64,000 bases of DNA, from the NCBI RefSeq assembly GCF_000430725.1, contig NZ_AUMO01000049.1, positions 45,659 through 109,658 on the forward strand, given 5' to 3'. Below are positions 7,465-15,967 of the stretch, in pieces. The notes beneath the pieces were generated by a model. That model searched no databases, was not told the DNA's origin, and saw nothing but the letters and a program-made list of their open reading frames with translations. Position 1 is the stretch's first letter. Every line of letters starts with the position of its first letter. Origin of the DNA: Azohydromonas australica DSM 1124. GTDB lineage: Bacteria > Pseudomonadota > Gammaproteobacteria > Burkholderiales > Burkholderiaceae_C. The translations under genes were made by a program, and so were the position numbers.

Positions 7465-9582
7465 TCAAGCCTTTTCGCTCGCCACGGGCAGCCGCCACAG
7501 CACCGTCGTGCCCTGGCCTGGCTGCGAGTCGATGGCGAAGGTGCCGCCCAGGGCCTCGATGCGCTCCTGCATGCCCAGCAGGCCCCAGTTGCTGCGCCCG
7601 GCCACGGGCGTGGTGGCGTCGGTGGCGTCGAAGCCCACGCCGTCGTCCTCGATGCTGCCCACCAGCAGCCCGCGCCGGCGCTCCAGGCTCAGGCTCACGC
7701 GCGAGGCGCTGGCGTACTTCGCGACGTTGTTCAGCGCCTCTTGCACCACGCGGAAGGTGGCTGTCTCCACCGAGGGCGTGAGCCGGCCGTGGTCCAGGCC
7801 GTGCAGCTCCAGGTCGGTGCTCACGCCGGTGAGCTCGCTCCAGGTCTGCACGTAGGCCGAAACGCCCTCGCCCAGCCCGCAGTCCTCCAGCGCCGTGGGG
7901 CGCAGGATGAACACGATGCGGTCCAGCTCCCGGTCCAGCTCCTGGATCAGCCCCTGCAGCCGGTGCAGCCGCTCGCGCGCCGCCACGTCGTCGGGCGACT
8001 GGCGCAGCGCGCTCAGCGCCAGCGCCACCGAGGACAGGTACTGCCCCAGCCCGTCGTGCAGCTCGCGCGCGATGCGCCGGCGCTCCTCGTCCTGCACCGA
8101 CTCCAGGTGGATCAGCAGCTGCCGCAGCGCCGCCGTGCGCTCGGCCACGCGCTGCGCCAGCAGCTCGCTGGCATGGCGCTGCTCGGTGACGTCGCGCATG
8201 ACGCCGATCATGCGCACCGCCTCGCCCTGGTCGTCGTAATAGAAATGGCCCTTGGCCGAGAACCAGCGCAGCTGGCCATCCGGGGGAAGGATGCGGAACT
8301 CGTGCCGGTAGGGCCGGCGCTGCGCGCGCGCCTCCCGCACCGCCGCCACGGCGGCCTCGCGGTCCTGCGGATGCACGCGCGCCAGCCAGGCCTCGTAGCC
8401 GGGCTCGACTTCGCCCACGCGGTAGCCCTGCATGCGGTAGTGCTCGCGCGACCACAGCACCTGGCCCGTGCGCAGGTCCCAGTCCCAGGTGGCGAGCTCG
8501 CCCACGTCCAGCGCCAGGCGCAGCCGCCGCGCGTTCTCGCGCAGCTGCTGCTCCAGCTGCCGGCGCTGCGTGGTGTCGCGCGAGACGCCGACCACCAGCT
8601 CGACGCTGCCGTCCTCGGCCAGCACCGGGCCCCAGACGAAGTCGAAGTAGGCGCCCGAGCCGGCGGGGTTGATGAAGAAGACCTCGTCCTCGATGGTCCG
8701 CCCGGTGTCGAAGATGGCGTCCAGGTGCGCATCGAGCCGCCGCGCCAGCTCGGCGGGATAGCGCAAGTCGGTGAAGGTGTGTCCAAGCAGCCGGGCCTGG
8801 GGTCCGAACAGGTCCTGCATGGCCTGGTTGACGTACACGAAGCGGTGCTCGCGGTCGAAGGCGTACACGAAGTCCGGGATCGAGCCGAGCATCGCCTCCA
8901 GCAGCCGCGAGCGGGCGGCGGGCGAGGCGATGGCCGCCAGCCCGCCCACGCTGCGCGTGCTGCCCGCGGGCCGCGGGCGCGACTCGGGCCGGGGTCGGCC
9001 GGCGGCGATCTCGCCCACCACGTGGCCGATGTCGCTCAGCGGCAGCACTTGGTCCGTGGCGCCGGCCGCGATGGCCGCGCTCGGCAGGTCGGGCTGGGTG
9101 GTGGTGGCGGGGTCCTGTACCAGTACCCGGCCGCCGGCCTGGTGCAGCCGCCGCGCGCCGTTGGCGCCGTCGTGGTCCGGGCCGCCCAGCAGCACGGCGA
9201 TGGCCAGCGGGCCGAAGCCGCGGGCGACGGATTCCAGCAATCGGTCCAGGGGCCGCTCCGGCGCGCCCTCCTCGTCCGGCGCGAGCACGAAGCGCCCGTC
9301 CGGCCGCAGCTCCACGGCGCTGCCCGGCGGGCAGACCAGCAGCCGTCCCGGGGCCAGCGTGGAGCTGGCGGTGACCCACTCCACCGGCCGCGGCCGGCAC
9401 GCGCCGTAGGCCTGCAGCGCCCGAGAGCCGGGGTCCAGCGGCTGCATCACGACGATGGGCAGCGCGAAGTCGCGCGGCAGCGCGCGCAGCACGTCCAGCA
9501 CCGCCGCCTCTCCCTGCAACGAGGCGCACAGCACCAGGAGGTCGAAGGCGCCTGCATCACGGTGCGTCGTCTGGGCATTCAC
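7465..9582 (-). CDS. CheB-like / PAS / PAS / HisKA_3 sensor kinase fusion
   Basis: 705 residues from a GTG at 9582 preceded by GCAGGAGG (an ATG at 9597 is an alternative). Order: a CheB-methylesterase-like domain (about 13-190), two PAS domains with a PAC tail (about 230-480), then dimerisation helix ERRRIARELHDGLGQ with phospho-acceptor His509, and an ATPase domain. In the CheB part the Ser (CAS, Ser21) and Asp (DHDG, Asp138) positions survive, but the catalytic His position reads VVMQP with Gln, so methylesterase activity is doubtful. No CheR, response regulator or receptor gene is adjacent. It probably senses a signal through PAS and phosphorylates a NarL-type regulator elsewhere. Confidence 0.85.
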   Translation of the reverse strand: MNAQTTHRDAGAFDLLVLCASLQGEAAVLDVLRALPRDFALPIVVMQPLDPGSRALQAYGACRPRPVEWVTASSTLAPGRLLVCPPGSAVELRPDGRFVLAPDEEGAPERPLDRLLESVARGFGPLAIAVLLGGPDHDGANGARRLHQAGGRVLVQDPATTTQPDLPSAAIAAGATDQVLPLSDIGHVVGEIAAGRPRPESRPRPAGSTRSVGGLAAIASPAARSRLLEAMLGSIPDFVYAFDREHRFVYVNQAMQDLFGPQARLLGHTFTDLRYPAELARRLDAHLDAIFDTGRTIEDEVFFINPAGSGAYFDFVWGPVLAEDGSVELVVGVSRDTTQRRQLEQQLRENARRLRLALDVGELATWDWDLRTGQVLWSREHYRMQGYRVGEVEPGYEAWLARVHPQDREAAVAAVREARAQRRPYRHEFRILPPDGQLRWFSAKGHFYYDDQGEAVRMIGVMRDVTEQRHASELLAQRVAERTAALRQLLIHLESVQDEERRRIARELHDGLGQYLSSVALALSALRQSPDDVAARERLHRLQGLIQELDRELDRIVFILRPTALEDCGLGEGVSAYVQTWSELTGVSTDLELHGLDHGRLTPSVETATFRVVQEALNNVAKYASASRVSLSLERRRGLLVGSIEDDGVGFDATDATTPVAGRSNWGLLGMQERIEALGGTFAIDSQPGQGTTVLWRLPVASEKA

Positions 9583-9825
9583 GGCGGCCTCCTGCATCAA
9601 CTGCCTATTGCTTCCGGACGTGCGGACGATGGGCGCCCGCGCCCGGCCGCCGCGTCGCGGCAGGCCGGAACGGCCTCGGTCCGGCAAGCTGCCGGAAGGA
9701 TGCCACCGCGCCTGGCACGCCACGCGTGCAGTCCGCCTCGGTTTTGGCCGAACTTTCCAGCATGCACCGGGCGCCGCCGCGCCGGTGTGCATTCCGTCTC
9801 GGAAACGGAGGGATTCGGCGGCAGC

Positions 9826-10203
9826 TCAGCGGGATTGCTGGGTGGTGCGCGGCGTGGCGCCCGGTTCCAGGCCGAGGGCCGGCGAGCCGCCGGTGCCGCC
9901 GCCGGCCGGCACGGCACTGGCGGGCGTGCCGGCGGCGTCGGCAGCGCGGGCGGTGTCCGCGGGCGCGTTGCCGTTGCGGGCCGCGCGCATCTCGCGACCC
10001 GCGCGCGCCGCGCCGGGCGGTGTTTCGCGGGTGCCGCTCATGCCGCCATCAACGGTACCGGTGGAGCCGGAGCCCGAGCCCATGAAGCCGGGGCCGGGGT
10101 TGCCGCTGCCCGGCATGCCGCCCGCCTGGGCCTGCGCCACGCCGGCGGCGATGGCAAGGGAAACGGCGGCCAGCGCCTGCAGTGACTTCAGTGATGTCCT
10201 CAT
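9826..10203 (-). CDS. Secreted low-complexity Gly/Ala/Thr-rich protein
   Basis: 125 residues. A signal peptide (MRTSLKSLQALAAVSLAIAAGVAQA-QA) is followed by a mature part dominated by Gly, Ala, Ser, Thr and Pro (PGSGNPGPGFMGSGSGSTG and similar) without recognisable domain or cysteines. The start has GAGGAG upstream. It lies between the kinase gene and the divergent hydrolase. Likely periplasmic or extracellular and disordered. Function unknown. Confidence 0.6.
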   Translation of the reverse strand: MRTSLKSLQALAAVSLAIAAGVAQAQAGGMPGSGNPGPGFMGSGSGSTGTVDGGMSGTRETPPGAARAGREMRAARNGNAPADTARAADAAGTPASAVPAGGGTGGSPALGLEPGATPRTTQQSR

Positions 10204-10370
10204 GCGGTGCTCCTCTTCAGCCCGGGCCCGGCCGGCGGATGCTGGCCCACGCGGGCCGGTGACCTGGGGATGCACTTCGGTTGGCAAGGGTGGTGCCCGA
10301 TGCAGCGGCGCTGTCCGATTCGCGGCGCGCCCAGCCTCGCCTCCGGCATGTGCCCTGCTGCGGCGGGTGA

Positions 10371-11051
10371 ATGAGCCTCACCCTGCCGTCCCGGCTGCTG
10401 TCCCGTCCCGTTCCCACGCCGCCCCTGGCGCACCACGCGCGGCCAGGGCTGCACGAGCTCGACGTGGGCGCCGGACGTCCGGCCCTAGTGCACGTGCCGG
10501 CGGCCTGGATGCCGGGCCGGCCCGCGGCCTGCGCGGTGATGCTGCACGGCTCCAGCGGCAACCCGCGCCAGGGCCTGACGCTGCTGGAGCCGCACGCCGC
10601 CGCGGCCGGGCTGATCGTCGCGGCGCCCCCGTCCTCCGACTACACCTGGGACCGCATCCTGGGCAGCTTCGGCCCGGACGTGGCAGCCATCGACCGCCTG
10701 CTGGGCTGGATCTTCGAGCGCTACGAGGTGGCGCCGCAGCGGCTGGCGCTGGGTGGCTTCTCGGACGGTGCCTCGTATGCGCTGTCGCTGGGGCTGGACC
10801 ACGGCGAGCTGTTCCCGCGGCTGATCGCGCTGGCGCCGGGCTTCGCGGCGCCGGTGGGTCCGCGCGGCCGGCCGCGCATCTTCATCGCCCACGGCAAGGC
10901 TGACCGCGTGCTGCCCGTTGCCCGCTGCAGCCGCCGCGTGGTGCCGATGCTCCAGGGGGCCGGCTACGAGGTGCGCTACCTGGAGTTCGACGGCGGGCAC
11001 GAGGTGCCGCCGGAAGTGGCGAGGGAGGCGGTGGCAGAGGTGACGGCCTGA
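10371..11051 (+). CDS. Alpha/beta hydrolase, phospholipase/carboxylesterase type
   Basis: 226 residues. Features of a serine alpha/beta hydrolase: oxyanion segment MLHGSSGNPRQ, nucleophile elbow GFSDGAS (serine in G-x-S-x-G), acid in HGKADRVLP and histidine in FDGGHEVPP near the end. Size and order fit the carboxylesterase/phospholipase (LysoPL-like) group. No signal peptide is evident. The substrate cannot be told from the sequence. It lies just left of the mobilisation island. Confidence 0.82.
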   Translation: MSLTLPSRLLSRPVPTPPLAHHARPGLHELDVGAGRPALVHVPAAWMPGRPAACAVMLHGSSGNPRQGLTLLEPHAAAAGLIVAAPPSSDYTWDRILGSFGPDVAAIDRLLGWIFERYEVAPQRLALGGFSDGASYALSLGLDHGELFPRLIALAPGFAAPVGPRGRPRIFIAHGKADRVLPVARCSRRVVPMLQGAGYEVRYLEFDGGHEVPPEVAREAVAEVTA

Positions 11052-11096
11052 GGCGGGAAAAGGGGTCGGGCACCACCGAATGGTGACAATTACCGG

Positions 11097-11366
11097 ATGG
11101 CACAAGGCAAGAGAATTTCCACCGACATCGCCCCCGAGGCGCTTCAAACCATCCGCGAATTGGGCGCGGCAGCCAAGCAGGCCCGCATCGCCGCCGGTGA
11201 AGGACAAGCCGCCGCAGCGGAACGCCTGGGCGTGCACGTGCAGACGATCGGACGGATCGAATCAGGCGAGCCGGGCGTGGCGGTAGGGCACGTGATGGGG
11301 TTGTTAGCGTTGTATGGGGTGCGCGTGACGACCCAGTCTCGGAACGAGGGGCCAGCTGATTCTTGA
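11097..11366 (+). CDS. XRE-family helix-turn-helix protein
   Basis: 89 residues. The central domain (about 22-75) is a Cro/C1-type helix-turn-helix: AKQARIAAGEGQAAAAERLGVHVQTIGRIESGEPG. Proteins of this size often are antitoxins of HipB or HigA type or small regulators, but no toxin gene adjoins it; the next gene is on the other strand and is a mobilisation gene. It may be the edge gene of the mobile island. Its start is preceded by a weak ribosome-binding region. Confidence 0.75.
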   Translation: MAQGKRISTDIAPEALQTIRELGAAAKQARIAAGEGQAAAAERLGVHVQTIGRIESGEPGVAVGHVMGLLALYGVRVTTQSRNEGPADS

Positions 11367-11381
11367 GATCAGTGCTTAGCC

Positions 11382-11473
11382 ATGGATGGACGCCCCCACT
11401 CGTAACGGCTTCGCGATGTGCCAAAGAGGAAGCGTTGCTTCAGCCATTTGAACCGAGAGGGGCGTTCATCCAT
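11382..11473. repeat. Spaced inverted repeat at the left end of the mob module
   Basis: ATGGATGGACGCCCC (11382-11396) and GGGGCGTTCATCCAT (11459-11473) are inverted copies matching at 14 of 15 positions, 62 bp apart. They lie between the XRE gene and the end of the mobB-like gene. They could form a transcript end structure or mark an element boundary. Confidence 0.5.
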
Positions 11474-11476
11474 TGT

Positions 11477-12220
11477 TCAGTACCCCCTCGGGATCACAAG
11501 TGCAACGCTGCGCCCGTCGGTCGTGTGCCAAGCTCCCCGCAACGGAATGGGTTGGCCGTTGTCGTCCTTGCCCTGGTTGCTGCTGGCCTCGATGCACAGC
11601 CGCCCGCCGCACTCAGTCATGACAATGCGACCACCCTTCTTCGCCAGCGCGGCGATGTTGGCCTGCAGCTGCTGCACCTCGTCTTCCAACGCCGCGTGCT
11701 GCTCCACTAGGCCGGCCATCTGATGCAACTGCCACTCGACCATCGACCAGGCCGCCACGATCACAACAAGGACAGCGGCACTGCTCACGCCGCCCACCAC
11801 CGCCGCCAGCTTCCAGCCGAAGCCGTTCAGCGAGCGCGTCAGTGTGCCGTCTGCCTCGCGGGCGGCCTGCGCCGCGCCATTGATCGTGGTTAGGACTGGC
11901 TCGGTGGCTGTTTTTAGTGCCGCTACGGCGGTTCCGGAGATCCCGGCAAGGCTCTGCCTCACCGCAGCTCCTGCGGCCGTTCCTGCGGCCTGCTGGAGCC
12001 TTGGAGCAGCCTGCTCTGTGGCGGTGGTTACCGCGTCAGCCAGCTCGGCCATGCGCTCCGCGGCGTCGGTCAACACGGCCCGTTCTTCAGCCAGCGCCTC
12101 GCGCTCTTTGGCAAGCTCGGCTCGCTCCTTGGCGAGCCCTTGCAGGGCCTTCGTGACGACCTTCTGCTGCTCCTCGGCCAGGGCCAAAAGCCCGAACAGT
12201 TCCTGTTGAGGGTTGTCCAC
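11477..12220 (-). CDS. MobB-like mobilisation accessory membrane protein
   Basis: 247 residues. Residues about 15-70 are a charged coiled coil (repeats of KERAELAKEREALAEER type), about 135-160 a single membrane helix (LAAVVGGVSSAAVLVVIVAAW), then a short second coiled coil and a C-terminal part with CGGRLC. It begins 18 bp after the end of the relaxase gene on the same strand. In RSF1010 MobB is a membrane-associated relaxase helper in the same place, though encoded within mobA; I infer an equivalent role here from position and architecture, not from clear sequence similarity. Confidence 0.6.
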   Translation of the reverse strand: MDNPQQELFGLLALAEEQQKVVTKALQGLAKERAELAKEREALAEERAVLTDAAERMAELADAVTTATEQAAPRLQQAAGTAAGAAVRQSLAGISGTAVAALKTATEPVLTTINGAAQAAREADGTLTRSLNGFGWKLAAVVGGVSSAAVLVVIVAAWSMVEWQLHQMAGLVEQHAALEDEVQQLQANIAALAKKGGRIVMTECGGRLCIEASSNQGKDDNGQPIPLRGAWHTTDGRSVALVIPRGY

Positions 12221-12238
12221 GCGCTACCTCCTTGGGGA

Positions 12239-13360
12239 CTACCGCGACCAGCTCGGACCATCCTGCCGTCGCTGCTGTGCTCGCTGCTTCTCGGCCTCGC
12301 GCTGCTGCTCCGACTGCCTTTGCTGCTCCTGCTGCTGCAGCACTTCCTGACGGGCTTGCGCGGCCCGCTCGGCGGCCTGCCGTGCCTGCTCAGCTTGGAA
12401 CCTCTGCAGTGCCCGCTCCTTGCCCACCTTGGCCTGTCGATGCAACTCGAATTGGCGCCGAAACTCAGCTATGCCGCTGGTAACCAGAGGTTTCACAGCT
12501 TCTATAGCTTGCCAACGCTCCTGCTCCTGACGCTGTTCGCGCTCGCGCTCTTGCAGCGCGGCTTTCAAATCACCCGACAAATCGAAAATGCAGCGGTCTA
12601 GCTGGCTTGCTTGGCGCTCCAGTTCACCGGCCTCTTTCGCGTGTGTCAGTCGCTCGGCCACCTCGCGCTCAAACTCCAAACGTTTGCGGCTGGCTTTTCC
12701 GGTACGTCGCTCAATGGCTGCCGCTGTCGGCCCTAGATGCCTTGTGGCTTGCCGCTCGATTCCCTGCGCTTCCAAGCTACGATGATCGACATAGGTTTCA
12801 TGACCGTATTCCCGCAGCCGTTCGTTCTGAAGCTGAGCAAATCGTTCTCTCCACCGATCCACTTCCCGGCTCTTGCGGTCATCTAGTTCGCGGGTTTTCT
12901 CTGTAAATCCCTGCGGCCCCAAGCGCCGAGTCGTGAGCAAGACGTGGGCGTGATGATTTCGGCTGTCGCCAGCCTTGCCGGCAGCATGAATGGCAAGGTC
13001 CACCGCGCAACCGTGGCGCTCCACAATTTCCCGCGCCAGGTCTCGGGCCAGCCGCTCCCGCTGCTGAGCCGAAAGCTCGGCCGGCAGGGCAATTTCAAAT
13101 TCGCGGGCAACGGTCGAGTTTTTCCGCGTCTCAGCCTGCTCAGCCGCATTCCACAGGGCATCCCGGATATGTGCCCACCCGGGCGCACCTTTTGGCAGAA
13201 ACAGCTCAGTTAATTCCACCCCGCCCTTTCGGCGGTAATCGTGGAGTTCGCCCGTGCGCTGGTCCACCAGCCGCTCGGCAGTGCGGTACGCCACCGCCGC
13301 CACCGCGCTACGGCCGGCAGATCGGCTCACCGTCTTTACCGACAGGTGGTAGATCGCCAT
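12239..13360 (-). CDS. mobA: MOBQ-family relaxase MobA/MobL
   Basis: 373 residues starting MAIYHLSVKT, the same opening as RSF1010 MobA. The nicking tyrosine is at position 25 (AVAYRTAER), as in RSF1010, and the metal-binding histidine motif is NHHAHVLLTTR (135-145). Relaxases cut one strand at oriT, remain bound to its 5-prime end and lead it through a conjugation channel. The C-terminal third (about 250-373) is Gln/Glu/Arg-rich coiled coil. RSF1010 MobA is larger because it carries a primase domain; that domain is absent here. A frame extends to 13405, but the homologous start and a GGAGA site favour 13360. Confidence 0.93.
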   Translation of the reverse strand: MAIYHLSVKTVSRSAGRSAVAAVAYRTAERLVDQRTGELHDYRRKGGVELTELFLPKGAPGWAHIRDALWNAAEQAETRKNSTVAREFEIALPAELSAQQRERLARDLAREIVERHGCAVDLAIHAAGKAGDSRNHHAHVLLTTRRLGPQGFTEKTRELDDRKSREVDRWRERFAQLQNERLREYGHETYVDHRSLEAQGIERQATRHLGPTAAAIERRTGKASRKRLEFEREVAERLTHAKEAGELERQASQLDRCIFDLSGDLKAALQEREREQRQEQERWQAIEAVKPLVTSGIAEFRRQFELHRQAKVGKERALQRFQAEQARQAAERAAQARQEVLQQQEQQRQSEQQREAEKQRAQQRRQDGPSWSR

Positions 13361-13406
13361 GGGGGCTTTCTCCCGGCGGGGTTGAGGGGCGCAGTCCCCA
13401 CGCACG

Positions 13407-13444
13407 GCAAACAGGCGCAGCCTGTTTGCATAAGTGCGCCCTTG
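13407..13444 (+). other. oriT: Origin of transfer (oriT), IncQ/RSF1010 type
   Basis: A perfect 10-bp inverted repeat (GCAAACAGGC, loop GCA, GCCTGTTTGC) is followed directly by ATAAGTGCGCCCTTG. The R1162/RSF1010 origin has the same layout, an inverted repeat followed by TAAGTGCGCCCT, where the relaxase nicks within the GTGCG/CCCT part. It lies between the divergent mobA and mobC genes, as in RSF1010. Sequence match and placement together make this a strong call. Confidence 0.9.
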
Positions 13445-13555
13445 TCTACCTCGTAGCCTCGGGACACACTGCGCTCAGCGTACTCCTAGCGATCTGTCTT
13501 TGGGCTTTCGCTGACAGCGCGTTACGCTGCTCCTGACATCGCTTCTAGGGTCCTC

Positions 13556-13837
13556 ATGGCAACCATCGACGAACGCATTGCAAGCCTGGAAGCCAAGCTC
13601 AAGCAGGAACGAGCCAAAAAGCAAAAGGTCGAGGCTAGGAAACGGGCTATCGAACGAAAGCTTCAGCGGGCAGCCGACACGCGCCGAAAGATTCTCGCGG
13701 GCGCCTTGGTGCTGGAACTCATAGAGCGCGACGAAGCTTCCCGGCAGCGTTTTATGCAGCGCTTGGATGCTTACCTGACACAGCCTGAAGACAGAGCGCT
13801 TTTTGGCCTAAATGAAAATGACGGCAGCGGGAATTGA
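13556..13837 (+). CDS. mobC: Mobilisation protein MobC (relaxosome accessory)
   Basis: 93 residues, mostly helical and charged in the first half, with the MobC core DTRRKILAGALVLELI and the tail DAYLTQPEDRALFGL, closely resembling RSF1010 MobC (94 residues, ETRRKVLVGAM and DRALFGL). MobC helps open the DNA strands at oriT for the relaxase. It is transcribed away from mobA, with oriT in the gap, as in IncQ plasmids. Confidence 0.88.
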   Translation: MATIDERIASLEAKLKQERAKKQKVEARKRAIERKLQRAADTRRKILAGALVLELIERDEASRQRFMQRLDAYLTQPEDRALFGLNENDGSGN

Positions 13838-14364
13838 AAGTACTATTGGCGTCGACAAAATTTTTCCACTTTCGCAAGATCGCTGCCTGGAGAAAATTCA
13901 GCCACTCTAAGAATTTATTACATTGACGCACCATAGCATCGCCACCCATTGGGACAGTGGGCGACGCTCCTTAAATACCGGGGAACTTTTTGCTTTTAGC
14001 AGTTAAAATATAACGATAATTACCAGAGAAGGCCTAATCTTCCTTCAGAACGTTGAAATTAATACGAGCGCTTCAAACCATTCCCCTCACAGGCCATGTC
14101 AAAGCCTGGACGGGACACGGTAATGAACGGACTACCTCAGTCCACCCCCGCAGGCGTGTTATAGGCGCCTGAAATTTTGTATCTATTGCCCAGGATTCTC
14201 CCGGGACACCACAGCAACCCCTGCCGCCCCAACTTCAAAATTCAATTTTCATGCAATGAATACCGTGAAGATTCTTCGCGTCCGAGTATTCCTGGCACCA
14301 GTTCCCGGTTGGACGCATTGGCAATACAGGTGAATACGTTGCTCCGACCTTCGGCAGCCGCCCC
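13838..14364. other. Gene-free, AT-richer stretch at the island edge
   Basis: 527 bp between mobC and the convergent end of the CadC-like gene. Base composition is visibly more AT-rich than the surroundings (for example AAAATTTTTCC and AGTTAAAATATAACG), which suits recently acquired DNA or an element boundary. I found no credible gene, RNA, iteron array or attachment repeat in it. Confidence 0.5.
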
Positions 14365-15819
14365 TCACCCCTCCGGCAACCCCGCCGCCCGCAGCAGCGC
14401 GACATATCTGCCGCCCCATTCGCCGCCCTCCCTTTCGCCCGCTGGCCAGGTGGCCTTGAGTTTCGCCACGCTCCAGCCCGGATTGCTCGCCATGAATTCC
14501 GTCATCACGCGCCGCCCCTGGTCCACGTTGCCCAGTTCCATCGCCGCCGCCGATACCACCAGCGGCGCATAGCGGTTGCCTCCAGGCACCCGCATCGCCT
14601 TCTCGCCCGCTTCCAGCGCGCCTTGGGCGTCGCCGCTGAAGAGCCGCGCCCGCGCCAGCACGCCGTAGAAGAGGCCCGCGTCCGGGTCGTCCGGCCCGGC
14701 CAGGCGCAGCGCCTCGTCGGCTTCGCGCACGGCCGTCGCGGCGTCGCCCAGACGCAGGTGCGCCACGGCGGCCCACATCCAGGCCGGCGCGTAGCCCGGG
14801 TTGCCGCGCAGCTGCGCCTGCACCAGCTCCAGCAGTTGCTCCGGTGTGGCCGCGGGATGCCGCCCGGCGCGGCCGGCCGCGTCCACCATCAGCACCATCT
14901 GCAGCTCGCGCGCCACGCGCGCGGTGAGCGCGGGCGGCAGCGCTGCCGGATTGGCGTCCAGACCCTCCGCGCGGTGCGACCACACCACCTCGCCCGCCTG
15001 CGCGTCCACCAGCCGCAGGTTCAGCTGCGCCCGCGCACCGGCGCGATGCAGGCTGCCCTCCATCACATAGCGCACGCCCAGCTCGCGGCCCACGCGGCGC
15101 GCGTCCTGCGCCTCGCCGCGGTAGCGCTCCGCCAGGCCGCGCGCGACCACGAAAGTCCCGGGAATGCCGGTGAGGTCCGAGGTGAGGTTGTCGGCGATGG
15201 CCTCGGCCAGCGCGTCCCGCGCCTGCCCGCTCACCGCCGAGGACAGCGGCAGCACGGCCAGCGAGAAGCGCGGCGGCTCCACCGCTGCCGGGCGCACCGA
15301 CAGGCCCAGCGCTACCAGCGCCGCCACCGCCAGCACGAAGCCGCCCAGCAGCCAGCGCAGCCGCGCGGCGCGTAGCGGGGCCGGGAGGGCGGCAACTGCC
15401 GTTTCAACAGGAACAGCTGCCACGTCGCCGTCCGGAGCCGGTGAGGCCGGTACCGGCTCGCCAGCCGGACTCGGCCCGGTTTCCGTCGGCGTCGGTGCCT
15501 CGTCCGCCTCGGCCTCGACGTCCGCGAAGGCGTAGCCCACACGCGGCAGGGTGCGGATGCGCTCGGCCGCCGGGCCCAGCGCGCGGCGGATCTCCTTGAT
15601 GCACTGCGCCAGCGAGTCGTCCGTGACCACGGCGTCGGGCCACACCTGCCGCATCAGCGTCTCGCGGCCCACCACGCGGCCCCGCTCCTCCAGCAGCACG
15701 GCCAGCACCGCGGCGCTGCGCGGGCGCAGCCGCGCCTGCCGCTCGCCCAGGCGCAGCTCGCCGCGCAGCGGGTCGAAGCTGCCGCCGGCAAAACGCATCG
15801 GGTGAAGGGGTGCTTCCAT
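14365..15819 (-). CDS. CadC-like membrane transcriptional regulator with TPR tail
   Basis: 484 residues. Residues 10-100 are an OmpR/PhoB-type winged helix (Trans_reg_C, with VWPDAVVTDDSLAQCIKEIRRALG); 105-150 is a Pro/Ala-rich linker; 155-175 is a membrane helix (LRWLLGGFVLAVAALVALGLS); the periplasmic part has a TolB/FlgO-like region (LAVLPLSS, GVRYVMEGSLHRAG) followed by tetratricopeptide-like helices. This is the CadC/ToxR layout: a DNA-binding head on the cytoplasmic side of the membrane. It is divergent from the catalase gene at 15968 with 148 bp between them, so control of that gene is likely. Confidence 0.85.
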   Translation of the reverse strand: MEAPLHPMRFAGGSFDPLRGELRLGERQARLRPRSAAVLAVLLEERGRVVGRETLMRQVWPDAVVTDDSLAQCIKEIRRALGPAAERIRTLPRVGYAFADVEAEADEAPTPTETGPSPAGEPVPASPAPDGDVAAVPVETAVAALPAPLRAARLRWLLGGFVLAVAALVALGLSVRPAAVEPPRFSLAVLPLSSAVSGQARDALAEAIADNLTSDLTGIPGTFVVARGLAERYRGEAQDARRVGRELGVRYVMEGSLHRAGARAQLNLRLVDAQAGEVVWSHRAEGLDANPAALPPALTARVARELQMVLMVDAAGRAGRHPAATPEQLLELVQAQLRGNPGYAPAWMWAAVAHLRLGDAATAVREADEALRLAGPDDPDAGLFYGVLARARLFSGDAQGALEAGEKAMRVPGGNRYAPLVVSAAAMELGNVDQGRRVMTEFMASNPGWSVAKLKATWPAGEREGGEWGGRYVALLRAAGLPEG

Positions 15820-15967
15820 CGCGCCACCTGCCGGAACCGCCCGGCTCTCAAGGAGATTTCAGCCGCCTTCCCGGTTTTTTCAACCGATTTCCGCGACAGC
15901 CGGAGGCCGCAGGCGTCCCATGAGGGCATCGGTCCGCACCCCGGGCCGCCCTCACGAGGAGCCCCAC

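Noticed and set aside
7741..10185. An 814-codon plus-strand open frame.
   Set aside because: Antisense to the CheB-like kinase; composition is His/Arg/Gln-rich without any domain, as expected for the complement of a high-GC gene.
12140..12601. A plus-strand leucine-rich frame that looks like a membrane protein.
   Set aside because: It is the complement of the Gln/Glu/Lys-rich coiled-coil end of the relaxase, which gives Leu-rich sequence on the other strand.
13838..14364. Possible vegetative origin or iterons beside mobC.
   Set aside because: The stretch is AT-richer, but I found no tandem repeats, DnaA-box cluster or rep gene.
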